Of a DNA stretch of 10,409 nt, positions 1 to 5,589 are shown piece after piece. The DNA comes from Candidatus Bathyarchaeota archaeon CG07_land_8_20_14_0_80_47_9 (GTDB lineage: Archaea > Thermoproteota > Bathyarchaeia > Bathyarchaeales > Bathycorpusculaceae). A program made the translations under genes and the position numbers. The notes under the pieces were generated by a model. That model ran no database searches and was not told the origin of the DNA. It saw only the letters and a program-made list of their open reading frames with translations. The number at the start of each line of letters is the position of its first letter. Positions within the stretch are counted from its first letter, which is position 1. The stretch covers positions 1 to 10,409 of the forward strand of contig PEWI01000129.1 in NCBI GenBank assembly GCA_002779555.1. Reading direction: 5' to 3'.

Positions 1-1
1 T

Positions 2-271
2 GGATTGCATTCGCCAACCATTTACTTCCCTCTGATTGTCGAAGAAGCGCTGATGATTGAGCCGACAGAAACCTTCGAGAAGGAAGAGCTTGACCGTTTC
101 GTTGATGCAATGCAGAAGATATGTGAAGAAGCGTACACGAACCCCGAGGCAGTGCTCAAGGCACCGCAAAACACGTCTATCCCGCGGCTTGACGAGGTCA
201 GGGCTTCTCATCCGAGAACGATGGCGTTGAGTTGGCGAATGTATCTGAAAAAGCAAGAGCAAAGGCAGTAG
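2..271 (+). CDS. gcvPB: Glycine dehydrogenase (decarboxylating) subunit 2, C-terminal end (partial)
   Basis: This is the last 89 codons of the P-protein beta subunit of the glycine cleavage system, a PLP-dependent enzyme that decarboxylates glycine and passes the aminomethyl group to the lipoyl H-protein. The visible piece starts with GLHSPTIYFPLIVEEALMIE and continues with PTET and a stretch ending in APQNTSIPRLDEV. These are hallmarks of the extreme C-terminus of the split archaeal and bacterial GcvPB, as I recall the family. The PLP lysine lies upstream, outside the window. The frame is open from the first base and ends at TAG 269-271, so the 5' end is cut by the window. The partner gcvPA would be expected just upstream. 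The last 15 or so residues (rich in K, Q and R) differ from the usual short ending, which is a minor variation. The family call is secure. Confidence 0.9.
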   Translation, partial: GLHSPTIYFPLIVEEALMIEPTETFEKEELDRFVDAMQKICEEAYTNPEAVLKAPQNTSIPRLDEVRASHPRTMALSWRMYLKKQEQRQ

Positions 272-284
272 TCATACGTAACAG

Positions 285-292
285 TTTATATA
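285..292 (+). promoter_or_regulatory. TATA box (box A) of the DUF59 gene
   Basis: TTTATATA lies about 35 bp from centre to the TTG at 324. An archaeal start site about 26 bp downstream would fall near 315, leaving a leader of roughly nine bases. No Shine-Dalgarno sequence precedes the TTG, which fits a nearly leaderless mRNA. The gene therefore probably has its own promoter, separate from gcvPB. Confidence 0.6.
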
Positions 293-323
293 TGATTCAA
301 ACGTCCTTATTCATAAAAAACCG

Positions 324-635
324 TTGGATGTGCATAACTTGACAGAGCTAGAAGATATGGTGCGAGAAGCCGTGGGTCAGGTGGTAGACCCTGAGACAGG
401 CTTGACTTTCGCTGAGATGCAGATGATTACCAACGTTAAAGAGGAAGAATCAGGCGTGGTCAAGGTGGAATTCATCCCGTCCAGCCCTTTCTGTCCCATC
501 GCGTTCAGGTTGTCTATGGATATGAAGAACGCGGCGATGAAGGTTGCAGGGGTCAAGAAGGCTCTGATCTACTGTCGAGGGCACATGATGGAACAGCAGA
601 TCAACGAAATGACGAACAAGGAAGAGCAAAAATAG
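324..635 (+). CDS. DUF59/MIP18-family iron-sulfur cluster assembly factor
   Basis: A 103-aa cytosolic protein consisting of essentially one MIP18 (DUF59) domain. Seen in the sequence: the N-terminal helix ends in VVDPETGL (residues 20-27), the counterpart of the family's DPE-x-G motif. A beta strand leads into SSPFCP (53-58), where Cys57 sits at the position of the conserved cysteine in the T-x-GCP motif. A second helix is followed by VAGVKKALIYCRGH, with a second cysteine. Family members (SufT, PaaD and the eukaryotic MIP18/CIAO2) help deliver Fe-S clusters to target proteins; this role is inferred by homology. The TTG start is supported by the upstream TATA box; GTG 330 is an alternative. 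It sits alone between gcvPB and the DUF2099 gene with a 71-bp gap after it, so it is probably monocistronic. Confidence 0.85.
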   Translation: MDVHNLTELEDMVREAVGQVVDPETGLTFAEMQMITNVKEEESGVVKVEFIPSSPFCPIAFRLSMDMKNAAMKVAGVKKALIYCRGHMMEQQINEMTNKEEQK

Positions 636-652
636 AAATCAGCTTCTCACTC

Positions 653-664
653 ATTTTGTTTCCT
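653..664 (+). terminator. T-rich termination signal after the DUF59 gene
   Basis: A pyrimidine-rich stretch (CATTTTGTTTCC) follows the DUF59 stop by about 20 bases, just before the promoter of the next gene. Archaeal RNA polymerase terminates at U-rich tracts without a hairpin, so this is a plausible but weak terminator. Confidence 0.3.
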
Positions 665-678
665 TCGGCTGTAGGGAC

Positions 679-686
679 ACATATAG
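679..686 (+). promoter_or_regulatory. TATA box of the DUF2099 gene
   Basis: ACATATAG is centred about 25 bp upstream of the GTG at 707. That spacing puts transcription initiation on or next to the start codon, so the transcript is probably leaderless. This supports GTG 707 (or GTG 713) over any downstream start. Confidence 0.5.
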
Positions 687-706
687 CGATGATTGAACAG
701 TAATGG

Positions 707-1537
707 GTGTCGGTGGCAAGATTGGTCCGTCCTCAAAACTCATGCAAGGCAACGTGTCCCGCGGGTGAACATGAGATTTACTGTTGCGGCGCCCGAGTGC
801 GAATCTCGAGAAAGGACGGCGTGGAAGTCTTGACCGAACCCACTGTTGAGTATTGTCCATTGCATGAATCATTGTATGGAACGAAAAACATTGATAAGGA
901 GTCAGTGCGAAGAAGCGTGGAAATGAAGATTGCCCGCGGTGGGTTCTGTTGCCCGAACCGTAATTTTGACGCTGAACCCATCGTCGCATACGGAGCGTCT
1001 GAAATGATGCGAGTCTGGCTTGAAAAGCAACTCATAGACTGCGCTGTAGTTGTCTGTGAAGGGGCAGGCACAGTCATCGTAACTGACGGCAAGCTCGTGC
1101 AGTCAATCGGTGCCCGTCTGACAGGCATTGTAAAGACCTCGCCGATTCGGAGAATCATCAGACATATCGAGGCCAAAAGAGGAGCCATCTTGGACAAAGC
1201 CACTGCACGAATTGACCAAGTTGAAGGCGTCAAACGAGCTTCCGACTTAGGGTTCAAACGTGTTGCAGTCAGCGTTGCAGGGTTCCAGGCGAAGGCCATC
1301 AGTGAAATCAGGAAACTGGAATCACATTTCAACATGAATGCTTTGATTTTCTCGGTCTGCAACACCTGCGTGACCATGAAGGACGTGCAACATATTAGCA
1401 AGGCTGACATTGCCTGTACGAGTGCTTCGAGGATACTTCGAAACAAAATAGGAAGCAAGGCAGTACTGCAGCTCGGCGTCACGATTCCAGTTTATGCTCT
1501 TACGATAAGGGAAAGAGGTTCATTCTGGCTTATCTAG
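707..1537 (+). CDS. DUF2099 family protein (methanogenesis marker protein 8), C-terminus frameshifted
   Basis: A 276-aa protein as read, matching the DUF2099 family, one of the 'methanogenesis marker' proteins (number 8) of unknown biochemical function. Recognisable landmarks are an N-terminal beta hairpin ending VEYCPLHESL (48-56), YGASEMM (95-101), an ACDGAGT-like segment VCEGAGTVIVTD, then IDQVEGVKRASDLGFKRVAV, and near the end LQLGVTIPVYALT. It is cysteine-rich: C13, C17, C26, C27, C50, C81, C82 and a SVCNTC segment in the C-terminal half. Metal or Fe-S binding is possible, but that is inference. It starts with GTG, with no ATG near the expected N-terminus, and the TATA spacing suggests a leaderless message. 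After PVYALT the frame drifts into ERGSFWLI and stops at 1535-1537. The adjacent frame carries what looks like the real C-terminus (see 1504-1644), so the gene is broken or contains a sequence error. Confidence 0.85.
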   Translation: MSVARLVRPQNSCKATCPAGEHEIYCCGARVRISRKDGVEVLTEPTVEYCPLHESLYGTKNIDKESVRRSVEMKIARGGFCCPNRNFDAEPIVAYGASEMMRVWLEKQLIDCAVVVCEGAGTVIVTDGKLVQSIGARLTGIVKTSPIRRIIRHIEAKRGAILDKATARIDQVEGVKRASDLGFKRVAVSVAGFQAKAISEIRKLESHFNMNALIFSVCNTCVTMKDVQHISKADIACTSASRILRNKIGSKAVLQLGVTIPVYALTIRERGSFWLI

Positions 1538-1644
1538 CTGAGTTTGACTACAAGCTCGTGGCCTTCAGAATAGGCAAACTGCCCTACTGGCCAGAAGGCA
1601 AAGGACCGAGACTCAGGAATTATATGAGAAACCAAAAACCTTAA
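1504..1644 (+). pseudogene. Out-of-frame C-terminal continuation of the DUF2099 gene
   Basis: From about 1504 another frame reads DKGKRFILAYLAEFDYKL and continues through VAFRIGKLPYWPEGKGPRL to a TAA at 1642-1644. It joins naturally after PVYALT: one extra base at the ACG/GAT junction (ACGGAT instead of ACGAT) would give ALTDKGKRFIL and a protein of about 312 aa. The segment has no start codon of its own near its beginning and no RBS, and it fills an otherwise empty gap before SSB. It is best read as the tail of the 707 gene, separated by a one-base loss. Whether this is a sequencing or assembly error or a real mutation cannot be told from the window. Confidence 0.75.
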
Positions 1645-1670
1645 GTATCGTTGCAATGTTATGTGTGTTG

Positions 1671-1686
1671 TTAAATGTATAAGGTG
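1671..1686 (+). promoter_or_regulatory. TATA-like box and possible RBS before SSB
   Basis: TTAAATGT (1671-1678) is centred about 23-25 bp from the TTG start at 1697. AAGGTG (1681-1686) could pair with the 16S anti-Shine-Dalgarno, 10 bases before the TTG. The two signals nearly overlap, so either a leaderless start from this box applies, or a box further upstream (CTTAAGTA, about 1640-1647) drives a message that uses the RBS. Confidence 0.4.
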
Positions 1687-1696
1687 TTGAGATAGA

Positions 1697-2197
1697 TTGG
1701 CAGTTGAAGGTTTCTCAGGAAATAAACAGCCAGTAGACGTGAAAGTAAGCGAATTGACCCCAGACTCAAGAGCAGTAAACGTGTTGGCTAAGGTAGTTTC
1801 GAAAAGCGAAATCAGAAACATCGCAGCAGGAAGGGACGGAGCAGCTCACCGCGTGTCAGATGCACTAGTCGGCGACGAAACAGGCTGCGTATACCTAACA
1901 CTGTGGGATGACAACATCGAAAAAGTGAACGACGGCGACACGATAAACGTCAAGAACGGCTACATAAACTTGTTCAGAGGCAACATGCGCCTCAACATTG
2001 GCAGATATGGAACGCTCGAGATTTCAGAGAAAGCACTTGTAGGTGACGTAAACACTGAAAAAAACATGTCAAACCAAGTGTACGAACAGCCGAGACGATC
2101 ATTCGGAGGGCAAGGCAGAGGAGGCTTCGGTGGCGGCGGAAGGGGCTACGGCGGAAGAGACAGACGCGGCGGCGGATACGGGCAAAGAAGATATTAG
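1697..2197 (+). CDS. ssb: Single-stranded DNA-binding protein, single OB fold with RGG tail (crenarchaeal SSB type)
   Basis: A 166-aa protein that would bind and protect ssDNA (possibly also RNA) during replication and repair. One OB fold covers about residues 13-115, beginning VKVSELTPDSRAVNVLAKVV, with the family segment VSDALVGDETGCVYLTLWDD (53-72), then the strand NVKNGYINLFRGNMRLNIG. Trp70 and Phe93 fall where the Sulfolobus SSB uses aromatic residues for base stacking. After about residue 128 comes a low-complexity Gly/Arg tail with RGGFGGGGRGYGG-type repeats ending GQRRY. This resembles the glycine- and arginine-rich tail of Sulfolobus SSB, which also keeps a single OB fold. The start is TTG, set by the conserved N-terminus and the upstream signals. 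The Gly-rich tail raises local GC content but keeps the frame. Confidence 0.88.
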   Translation: MAVEGFSGNKQPVDVKVSELTPDSRAVNVLAKVVSKSEIRNIAAGRDGAAHRVSDALVGDETGCVYLTLWDDNIEKVNDGDTINVKNGYINLFRGNMRLNIGRYGTLEISEKALVGDVNTEKNMSNQVYEQPRRSFGGQGRGGFGGGGRGYGGRDRRGGGYGQRRY

Positions 2198-2227
2198 ACA
2201 CAGTTTGCTGTCTGAAGGATTTCCAGC

Positions 2228-2240
2228 CCTTTTCTTTTAA
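2228..2240 (+). terminator. T-rich terminator after SSB
   Basis: CCTTTTCTTTTAA about 30 bases after the SSB stop is a typical archaeal U-rich termination tract, followed by a second CTCTTTTC. It lies in the 93-bp convergent gap between SSB and the NitrOD5-like gene. Confidence 0.45.
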
Positions 2241-2290
2241 CCAGAACCTCTTTTCAGTTCTTTGGAAGTTTGAAAATAGTTCTCTAAGTC

Positions 2291-2638
2291 CTACGTATTG
2301 ATCATTTGTCCTGCCTCACTGATGTAGTTTGCGAAACCATAGTTCTTCTTCTCAATAAAGTCAATTCCGAGCTTGGGATAGAGCTTCTTTACTACTGACC
2401 TCTCAATGACTTCAGCACCTACACCGAATATTTTCCGCAAGGCTTCGTCGAAGGCTTCTGGCTTGTCTGGAACATCCTCTTTCTTCAAAGAACAAAGACT
2501 TTGGAGGTGAAAGTACACGGCTTCCCTCCCGCTTTCACCAAGCGTCAGCAGACCTTCATCGACAGCCTCAATCACAGCCTGTTTCAACCGATCTCCTCTC
2601 TTAACCAACTTGTTTCTAACCTCACAGCTCCCTAACAT
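2291..2638 (-). CDS. NitrOD5-like small archaeal protein
   Basis: A 115-aa soluble alpha-helical protein. The conserved-looking core runs from LKQAVIEAVDEGLLTLGESG through REAVYFHLQSL, then PEAFDEALRKIFGVGAEVIE, VVKKLYPKLGI and a final YGFANYISEA. This resembles small Bathyarchaeia and Thaumarchaeota proteins annotated as NitrOD5 (a predicted signal-output domain); I recognise it from memory, so the name is moderate confidence. Two starts compete. ATG 2638 overlaps the end of the membrane gene by 17 bp. TTG 2587 follows a good GAGAGGAG Shine-Dalgarno (2600-2593) at five bases and coincides with the domain start, giving 98 aa. A longer reading from 2752 is rejected because that stretch is the end of the membrane protein in another frame. 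The overlap implies co-transcription and perhaps translational coupling. Confidence 0.72.
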   Translation of the reverse strand: MLGSCEVRNKLVKRGDRLKQAVIEAVDEGLLTLGESGREAVYFHLQSLCSLKKEDVPDKPEAFDEALRKIFGVGAEVIERSVVKKLYPKLGIDFIEKKNYGFANYISEAGQMINT

Positions 2639-3374
2639 GAACGCAGAAGGCAAGCAGAAAAAAGACGTAAGCGAAGTCGAAAAGCAAGTCGACAGGGTGA
2701 CCTGCATGGTAGGTTCTCCGCGAAGCCGTGTAAGTGAAAAGCACATCTCCAAAAGCGTTCAGCAGAATACCTGCATTAATCAGGGCCCATGATTTTCAAG
2801 TTTCCTTTGACGAAGACCAAGAGACCCAAAATCGACACAGACAACAAGACAAGATCCAAGACAGGGTAAGTAAGGTCTACAACCATGGTGACCAGGTCCG
2901 TTTCAGCTTGGGTAGTCGGCGCTATCAAAGCTGCTGAAACAAGAATAGCTGACACAACAGTGATCGTTGAAAAAATGGCCAGCGTCTTTCGGGACAACGC
3001 AGACCCGAAGGTCTTGACATACAGGTAGAGTGCTACGAAGAAAGGAACATACCCACCCAACCAGAACACATCCGCAACGGATGGGTATGGTATTTCAACA
3101 TTCAAAATAAGCGTGTAGCCTGCCCAGATTGCTTCTCCGAGGAACCACATGAATAGCCCTAGGGTGAAAAGCAGCCATAGGATGGAGAACCGTTCTTTGG
3201 CTCCATGCAATATTTCTGCAATGGAAAGCCAGATGAAACGACAGCTGTGCCTGCTATGAGTGGTGGAAAAGCTTCAGAGAAGAAGGACATGAACTCTGGA
3301 TAATAGCCCTGAAAAGCGTACAACAGTAACAAGCCGGTCAGCAGAACTATAGATACCTTGTAGGCAGTCAGCAT
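2622..3374 (-). pseudogene. Eight-helix membrane protein gene with two frame changes
   Basis: Three frames join into one protein of about 250 aa. Frame A, from ATG 3374 to about 3230, reads MLTAYKVSIVLLTGLLLLYA and a second hydrophobic segment ending AGTAVVSS. Frame B, from about 3230 to 2790, reads WLSIAEILHGAKERFSILW, then LGEAIWAGY, IPYPSVADVFWLGGYVPFF and four hydrophobic segments, ending VFVKGNLKI. Frame C, from about 2789 to the TGA at 2624-2622, reads WALINAGILLNAFGDVLFTY and HPVDLLFDFAYVFFLLAF, ending HVREL. The total is eight predicted helices. PSVADVF and the N-A-x-GDxLF motif recall a family of archaeal multi-pass proteins of unknown function. Near 3230 one base seems missing; near 2790 one base is extra (or two are missing), so the net length is in frame. 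No other stops occur, which points to recent decay or sequence errors. It overlaps the NitrOD5-like start by 17 bp. Confidence 0.75.
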
Positions 3375-3421
3375 GTAGAACGTTTTCCCTATCTTTCTAG
3401 AGTCTGCAATTATTCCGATCG

Positions 3422-3429
3422 ATATTTAT
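3422..3429 (-). promoter_or_regulatory. TATA box for the eight-helix membrane gene
   Basis: On the minus strand CATAAATATC is centred about 51 bp upstream of ATG 3374. The expected start site near 3400 leaves a leader of about 25 bases. The position argues against the in-frame codons upstream of ATG 3374 being translated. It shares a 198-bp divergent region with malic enzyme. Confidence 0.5.
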
Positions 3430-3518
3430 GCCTTTTGAACTGTTTGCAACGCAAGCCAGAAACAGTGTGATTGACGTGCTGACAACCTTGGAGTCTTTTT
3501 CAGTGGTCTACCGCAACA

Positions 3519-3563
3519 CTTAAAATCTATTGTTCAAGACATCAACATCACCTTTAGTAGGAG
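3519..3563 (+). promoter_or_regulatory. Promoter and Shine-Dalgarno for malic enzyme
   Basis: CTTAAAATC (3519-3527) is a TATA-like box predicting initiation near 3549. AGGAG (3559-3563) then lies nine bases before ATG 3573. This is one of the few genes here with a clear leader and RBS. Confidence 0.55.
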
Positions 3564-3572
3564 ACAAATAGG

Positions 3573-4955
3573 ATGGTGCAACCAAAAAAGGAAGAGAGAA
3601 AACCAACGGTTGACGAATTGCTCGCCAAAGCCAAGAAACCATCGCAGTTGGCCTCTCCGCTTCACAGGTTCTATGAAGGCAAGCTACAAGTGATGCCTAA
3701 GTGCTCCATAACAAGCCCAGCGGACTTCGCAATCTGGTACACGCCAGGCGTAGCCACGCCGTGCAAGGAAATTCAGGCGAACGCTGACAAATCCTTTGAA
3801 CTGACAAACCGATGGAACTACGTGGCCGTAGTGACGGACGGCACAAGAGTGCTTGGATTAGGCAACATAGGTCCAGAAGCAGCCTTGCCCGTCATGGAAG
3901 GAAAAGGCTTGCTGTTCAAATACCTAGGCGGCGTAGACGGATTCCCAATCTGTTTGAGAACCAAAGACCCAGACGAAATAGTCAGGGCATGCGAACTCAT
4001 CGAGCCATCATTCGGCGGCATAAACTTGGAGGACATAGAAAAGCCGAAATGCTTCTACGTGCTTGAGAAAGCAAGAGAACGCCTCCATATACCAGTGTGG
4101 CACGATGACCAGCAGGGAACAGCTACAGTGATTCTCGCAGGCTTGATGAACGCATTCAAGATAGTAGGCAAAAAACCGAACCAGAGCTTGATTACCTTGG
4201 TCGGAGCAGGCTCAGCCAACGTACGAACAGCGTACGTCTTGATAAGATGGGGAATGAAACCAGGCAACATAATAATGGCAGACACCAAAGGCGTAATCTA
4301 CCCAGGAAGAGAAGACATAAAGAAAGAGGACAACCCGTGGAAGTATGAACTGTCACAGAAAACAAATGCAGAAGGCAGACGAGGCGACATAACCGAGGCT
4401 TTCAAGGGCGTTGACGCAGTCGTAGCCGCATCCAAGCCGGGACCAGGAACGATAAAGAAAGAATGGATATCAATGATGGCAAAGAACTCGATAGTCTTCG
4501 CCTGCGCAAACCCGATACCTGAGATTTGGCCTTGGGAAGCCAAAGAAGCAGGAGCTCGGATCATCGCAACGGGAAGAAGCGACTTTCCAAACCAAGTGAA
4601 CAACAGCCTCGGATTCCCAGCAATATTCAGAGGCGTCTTAGACGTGAGAGCGAAAACCGTGACTGACGACATGTGCATAGCCGCTGCCCAAGAGCTGGCG
4701 AAGTTCGCCGAAGAACGCGGAATGCATGAAGAAGACATTTTGCCCCGAATGGAGGAATGGGAAGTCTACCCGCGAGAAGCCGTGGCATGTGCATTGAAAT
4801 CGATAGACCAAGGAGTGGCACGGATCAAGCCCAGCAAGAAGGAATTGTACGACAAGGCCGTTGCAATGATTCAGAACGCGCGAGAATCTACGAGACTGTT
4901 GATGAAAAACGGGCTGATAAAGCAGGCACCGCCAGAAGACAAACTGTTGAAATGA
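3573..4955 (+). CDS. NAD(P)-dependent malic enzyme (short archaeal form)
   Basis: A 460-aa cytosolic enzyme that oxidatively decarboxylates malate to pyruvate, linking the C4 and C3 pools and yielding NAD(P)H. Seen in order: YTPGV (56-60, with the expected catalytic Tyr56), VTDGTRVLGLGNIGPEAALP then MEGK (catalytic Lys111), FGGINLEDIE (148-156, metal-binding acidic residues), HDDQQGTA (177-184), a Rossmann fold with GAGSAN (211-216), ANPIPEI (312-318) and DFPNQVNN (337-344). The phosphotransacetylase domain of long bacterial MaeB proteins is absent. The nucleotide loop reads GAGSAN where GAGAAG is usual, and strand 2 ends MADTKG. The acidic residue there hints at NAD rather than NADP, which is inference. 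The 25-residue Lys-rich start and the 30-residue C-terminal tail (ending EDKLLK) look like lineage extensions. It is transcribed alone from its own promoter. Confidence 0.92.
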   Translation: MVQPKKEERKPTVDELLAKAKKPSQLASPLHRFYEGKLQVMPKCSITSPADFAIWYTPGVATPCKEIQANADKSFELTNRWNYVAVVTDGTRVLGLGNIGPEAALPVMEGKGLLFKYLGGVDGFPICLRTKDPDEIVRACELIEPSFGGINLEDIEKPKCFYVLEKARERLHIPVWHDDQQGTATVILAGLMNAFKIVGKKPNQSLITLVGAGSANVRTAYVLIRWGMKPGNIIMADTKGVIYPGREDIKKEDNPWKYELSQKTNAEGRRGDITEAFKGVDAVVAASKPGPGTIKKEWISMMAKNSIVFACANPIPEIWPWEAKEAGARIIATGRSDFPNQVNNSLGFPAIFRGVLDVRAKTVTDDMCIAAAQELAKFAEERGMHEEDILPRMEEWEVYPREAVACALKSIDQGVARIKPSKKELYDKAVAMIQNARESTRLLMKNGLIKQAPPEDKLLK

Positions 4956-5002
4956 AAATAGGCTTATGTAAACAAAGATTTGCGTGCAAACACCTGAATC
5001 TT

Positions 5003-5013
5003 CCTCTTTTTCA
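5003..5013 (+). terminator. T-rich terminator after malic enzyme
   Basis: CCTCTTTTTCA with a five-T run lies about 50 bases after the malic enzyme stop and just before the next promoter. This is consistent with factor-independent archaeal termination. Confidence 0.4.
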
Positions 5014-5029
5014 CCTAGGTCTTAGAAAA

Positions 5030-5069
5030 TTATTTAAACTCTTCCATAGAGAATAGGGAGACCAGGGAG
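5030..5069 (+). promoter_or_regulatory. Promoter and RBS of the helix-hairpin-helix membrane protein
   Basis: TTATTTAAA (5030-5038) is a good archaeal TATA box, predicting initiation near 5060. GGGAG (5065-5069) lies nine bases before ATG 5079. An earlier GGGAG (5056-5060) is at the start site and probably not used. Confidence 0.6.
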
Positions 5070-5078
5070 AAACACAAT

Positions 5079-5561
5079 ATGCGATCGGATTATACCCTAT
5101 ACGTAGTGGCTGTAATATTCTTCGTCTTGACCACTGTAGTGTCAGCATATCAAGTGGAATTCAGAGACGTCTGGGTTGTCACAACCGCCGTTCTCGGACT
5201 CCTCTTCATAGGTCTGGGCTATTCCCAGAGACCGAAGCCACAGCCCGTAGCTGCAACCACAACAGTTGAGATACTAACTGCAACTCCTCCTCCAGCACCA
5301 CCGCCAGTTGCTTCACCTGTCACCGAGGTCGTAGAACCCAGACCTGTAGCAGTGACAGAAACTATCCTGCCAAGATTGAGACTTACAAAGATAAGAGGCA
5401 TAGGACAAAAGCGCGCAGGGCAACTGAAGGCTCTGGGCATAAACAACCTCATGGATTTAGCCAACGCTTCACCAAAGGATCTGGCAGCGAAGCTGAATGT
5501 CTCGCCGAAAATGACTGGAAGATGGATTGACAGCGCAAAACAGCTCACTGGGAAATCCTGA
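5079..5561 (+). CDS. Membrane-anchored helix-hairpin-helix protein
   Basis: A 160-aa protein in three parts. Residues 6-24 (LYVVAVIFFVLTTVVSAY) and about 32-49 (WVVTTAVLGLLFIGLGY) are two membrane segments with a short loop. Residues 52-100 are a Pro/Ala/Val/Thr-rich linker containing PPPAPPP. Residues 101-158 form a helix-hairpin-helix module with LTKIRGIGQKRAGQLKALGI then LMDLANASPKDLAAKLNV, like the HhH/DUF4332-type domains often fused to other modules. HhH modules commonly bind DNA non-specifically through the GIG hairpin, so this could tether DNA to the membrane, but such modules can also mediate protein contacts. The linker and HhH module probably face the cytoplasm. No partner gene is evident nearby. 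Start is supported by TATA and RBS. Confidence 0.82.
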   Translation: MRSDYTLYVVAVIFFVLTTVVSAYQVEFRDVWVVTTAVLGLLFIGLGYSQRPKPQPVAATTTVEILTATPPPAPPPVASPVTEVVEPRPVAVTETILPRLRLTKIRGIGQKRAGQLKALGINNLMDLANASPKDLAAKLNVSPKMTGRWIDSAKQLTGKS

Positions 5562-5562
5562 G

Positions 5563-5581
5563 ACCTTTGCATTTAAAAGGT
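5563..5581. terminator. Small inverted repeat between convergent genes
   Basis: ACCTTT and AAAGGT form perfect 6-bp arms around the loop GCATTTA, located directly after the HhH gene stop and 8 bp before the stop of the minus-strand gene. The position suggests a bidirectional terminator. The stem is weak and AT-rich, so it may be chance. Confidence 0.3.
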
Positions 5582-5589
5582 GCGCTAGG

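Noticed and set aside
651..1482. Minus-strand ORFs of 112 and 234 aa over the DUF2099 gene
   Set aside because: The opposite strand encodes a recognisable family with conserved motifs; the antisense translations are Ser/Thr/Leu-rich without motifs.
2100..2190. Gly/Arg-rich repeat region as a DNA repeat or CRISPR-like element
   Set aside because: The GGC/GGA periodicity is explained by the in-frame RGG tail of SSB; no regular repeat-spacer pattern exists.
2198..2290. Possible tRNA or small RNA in the SSB/NitrOD5 gap
   Set aside because: No cloverleaf, T-loop (GGTTCNA) or stable hairpin was found; only T-rich termination tracts are present.
2639..2752. N-terminal 38 residues of the longest minus-strand ORF ending at 2291
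   Set aside because: This stretch codes for the last helices of the membrane protein in another frame (DVLFTYTASRRTYHAGHPVD and onward), and the NitrOD5-like domain begins downstream of ATG 2638.
2610..2937. Plus-strand ORFs of 60 and 67 aa in this area
   Set aside because: They are antisense to the stitched membrane protein, have no promoter or RBS, and their composition is unlike the real proteins nearby.
3812..5056. Additional ORFs (84, 72, 77, 146, 64 and 99 aa) inside or running off malic enzyme
   Set aside because: All are shadows of the malic enzyme frame; the 99-aa plus-strand ORF ends just before the HhH RBS and reads without recognisable structure.
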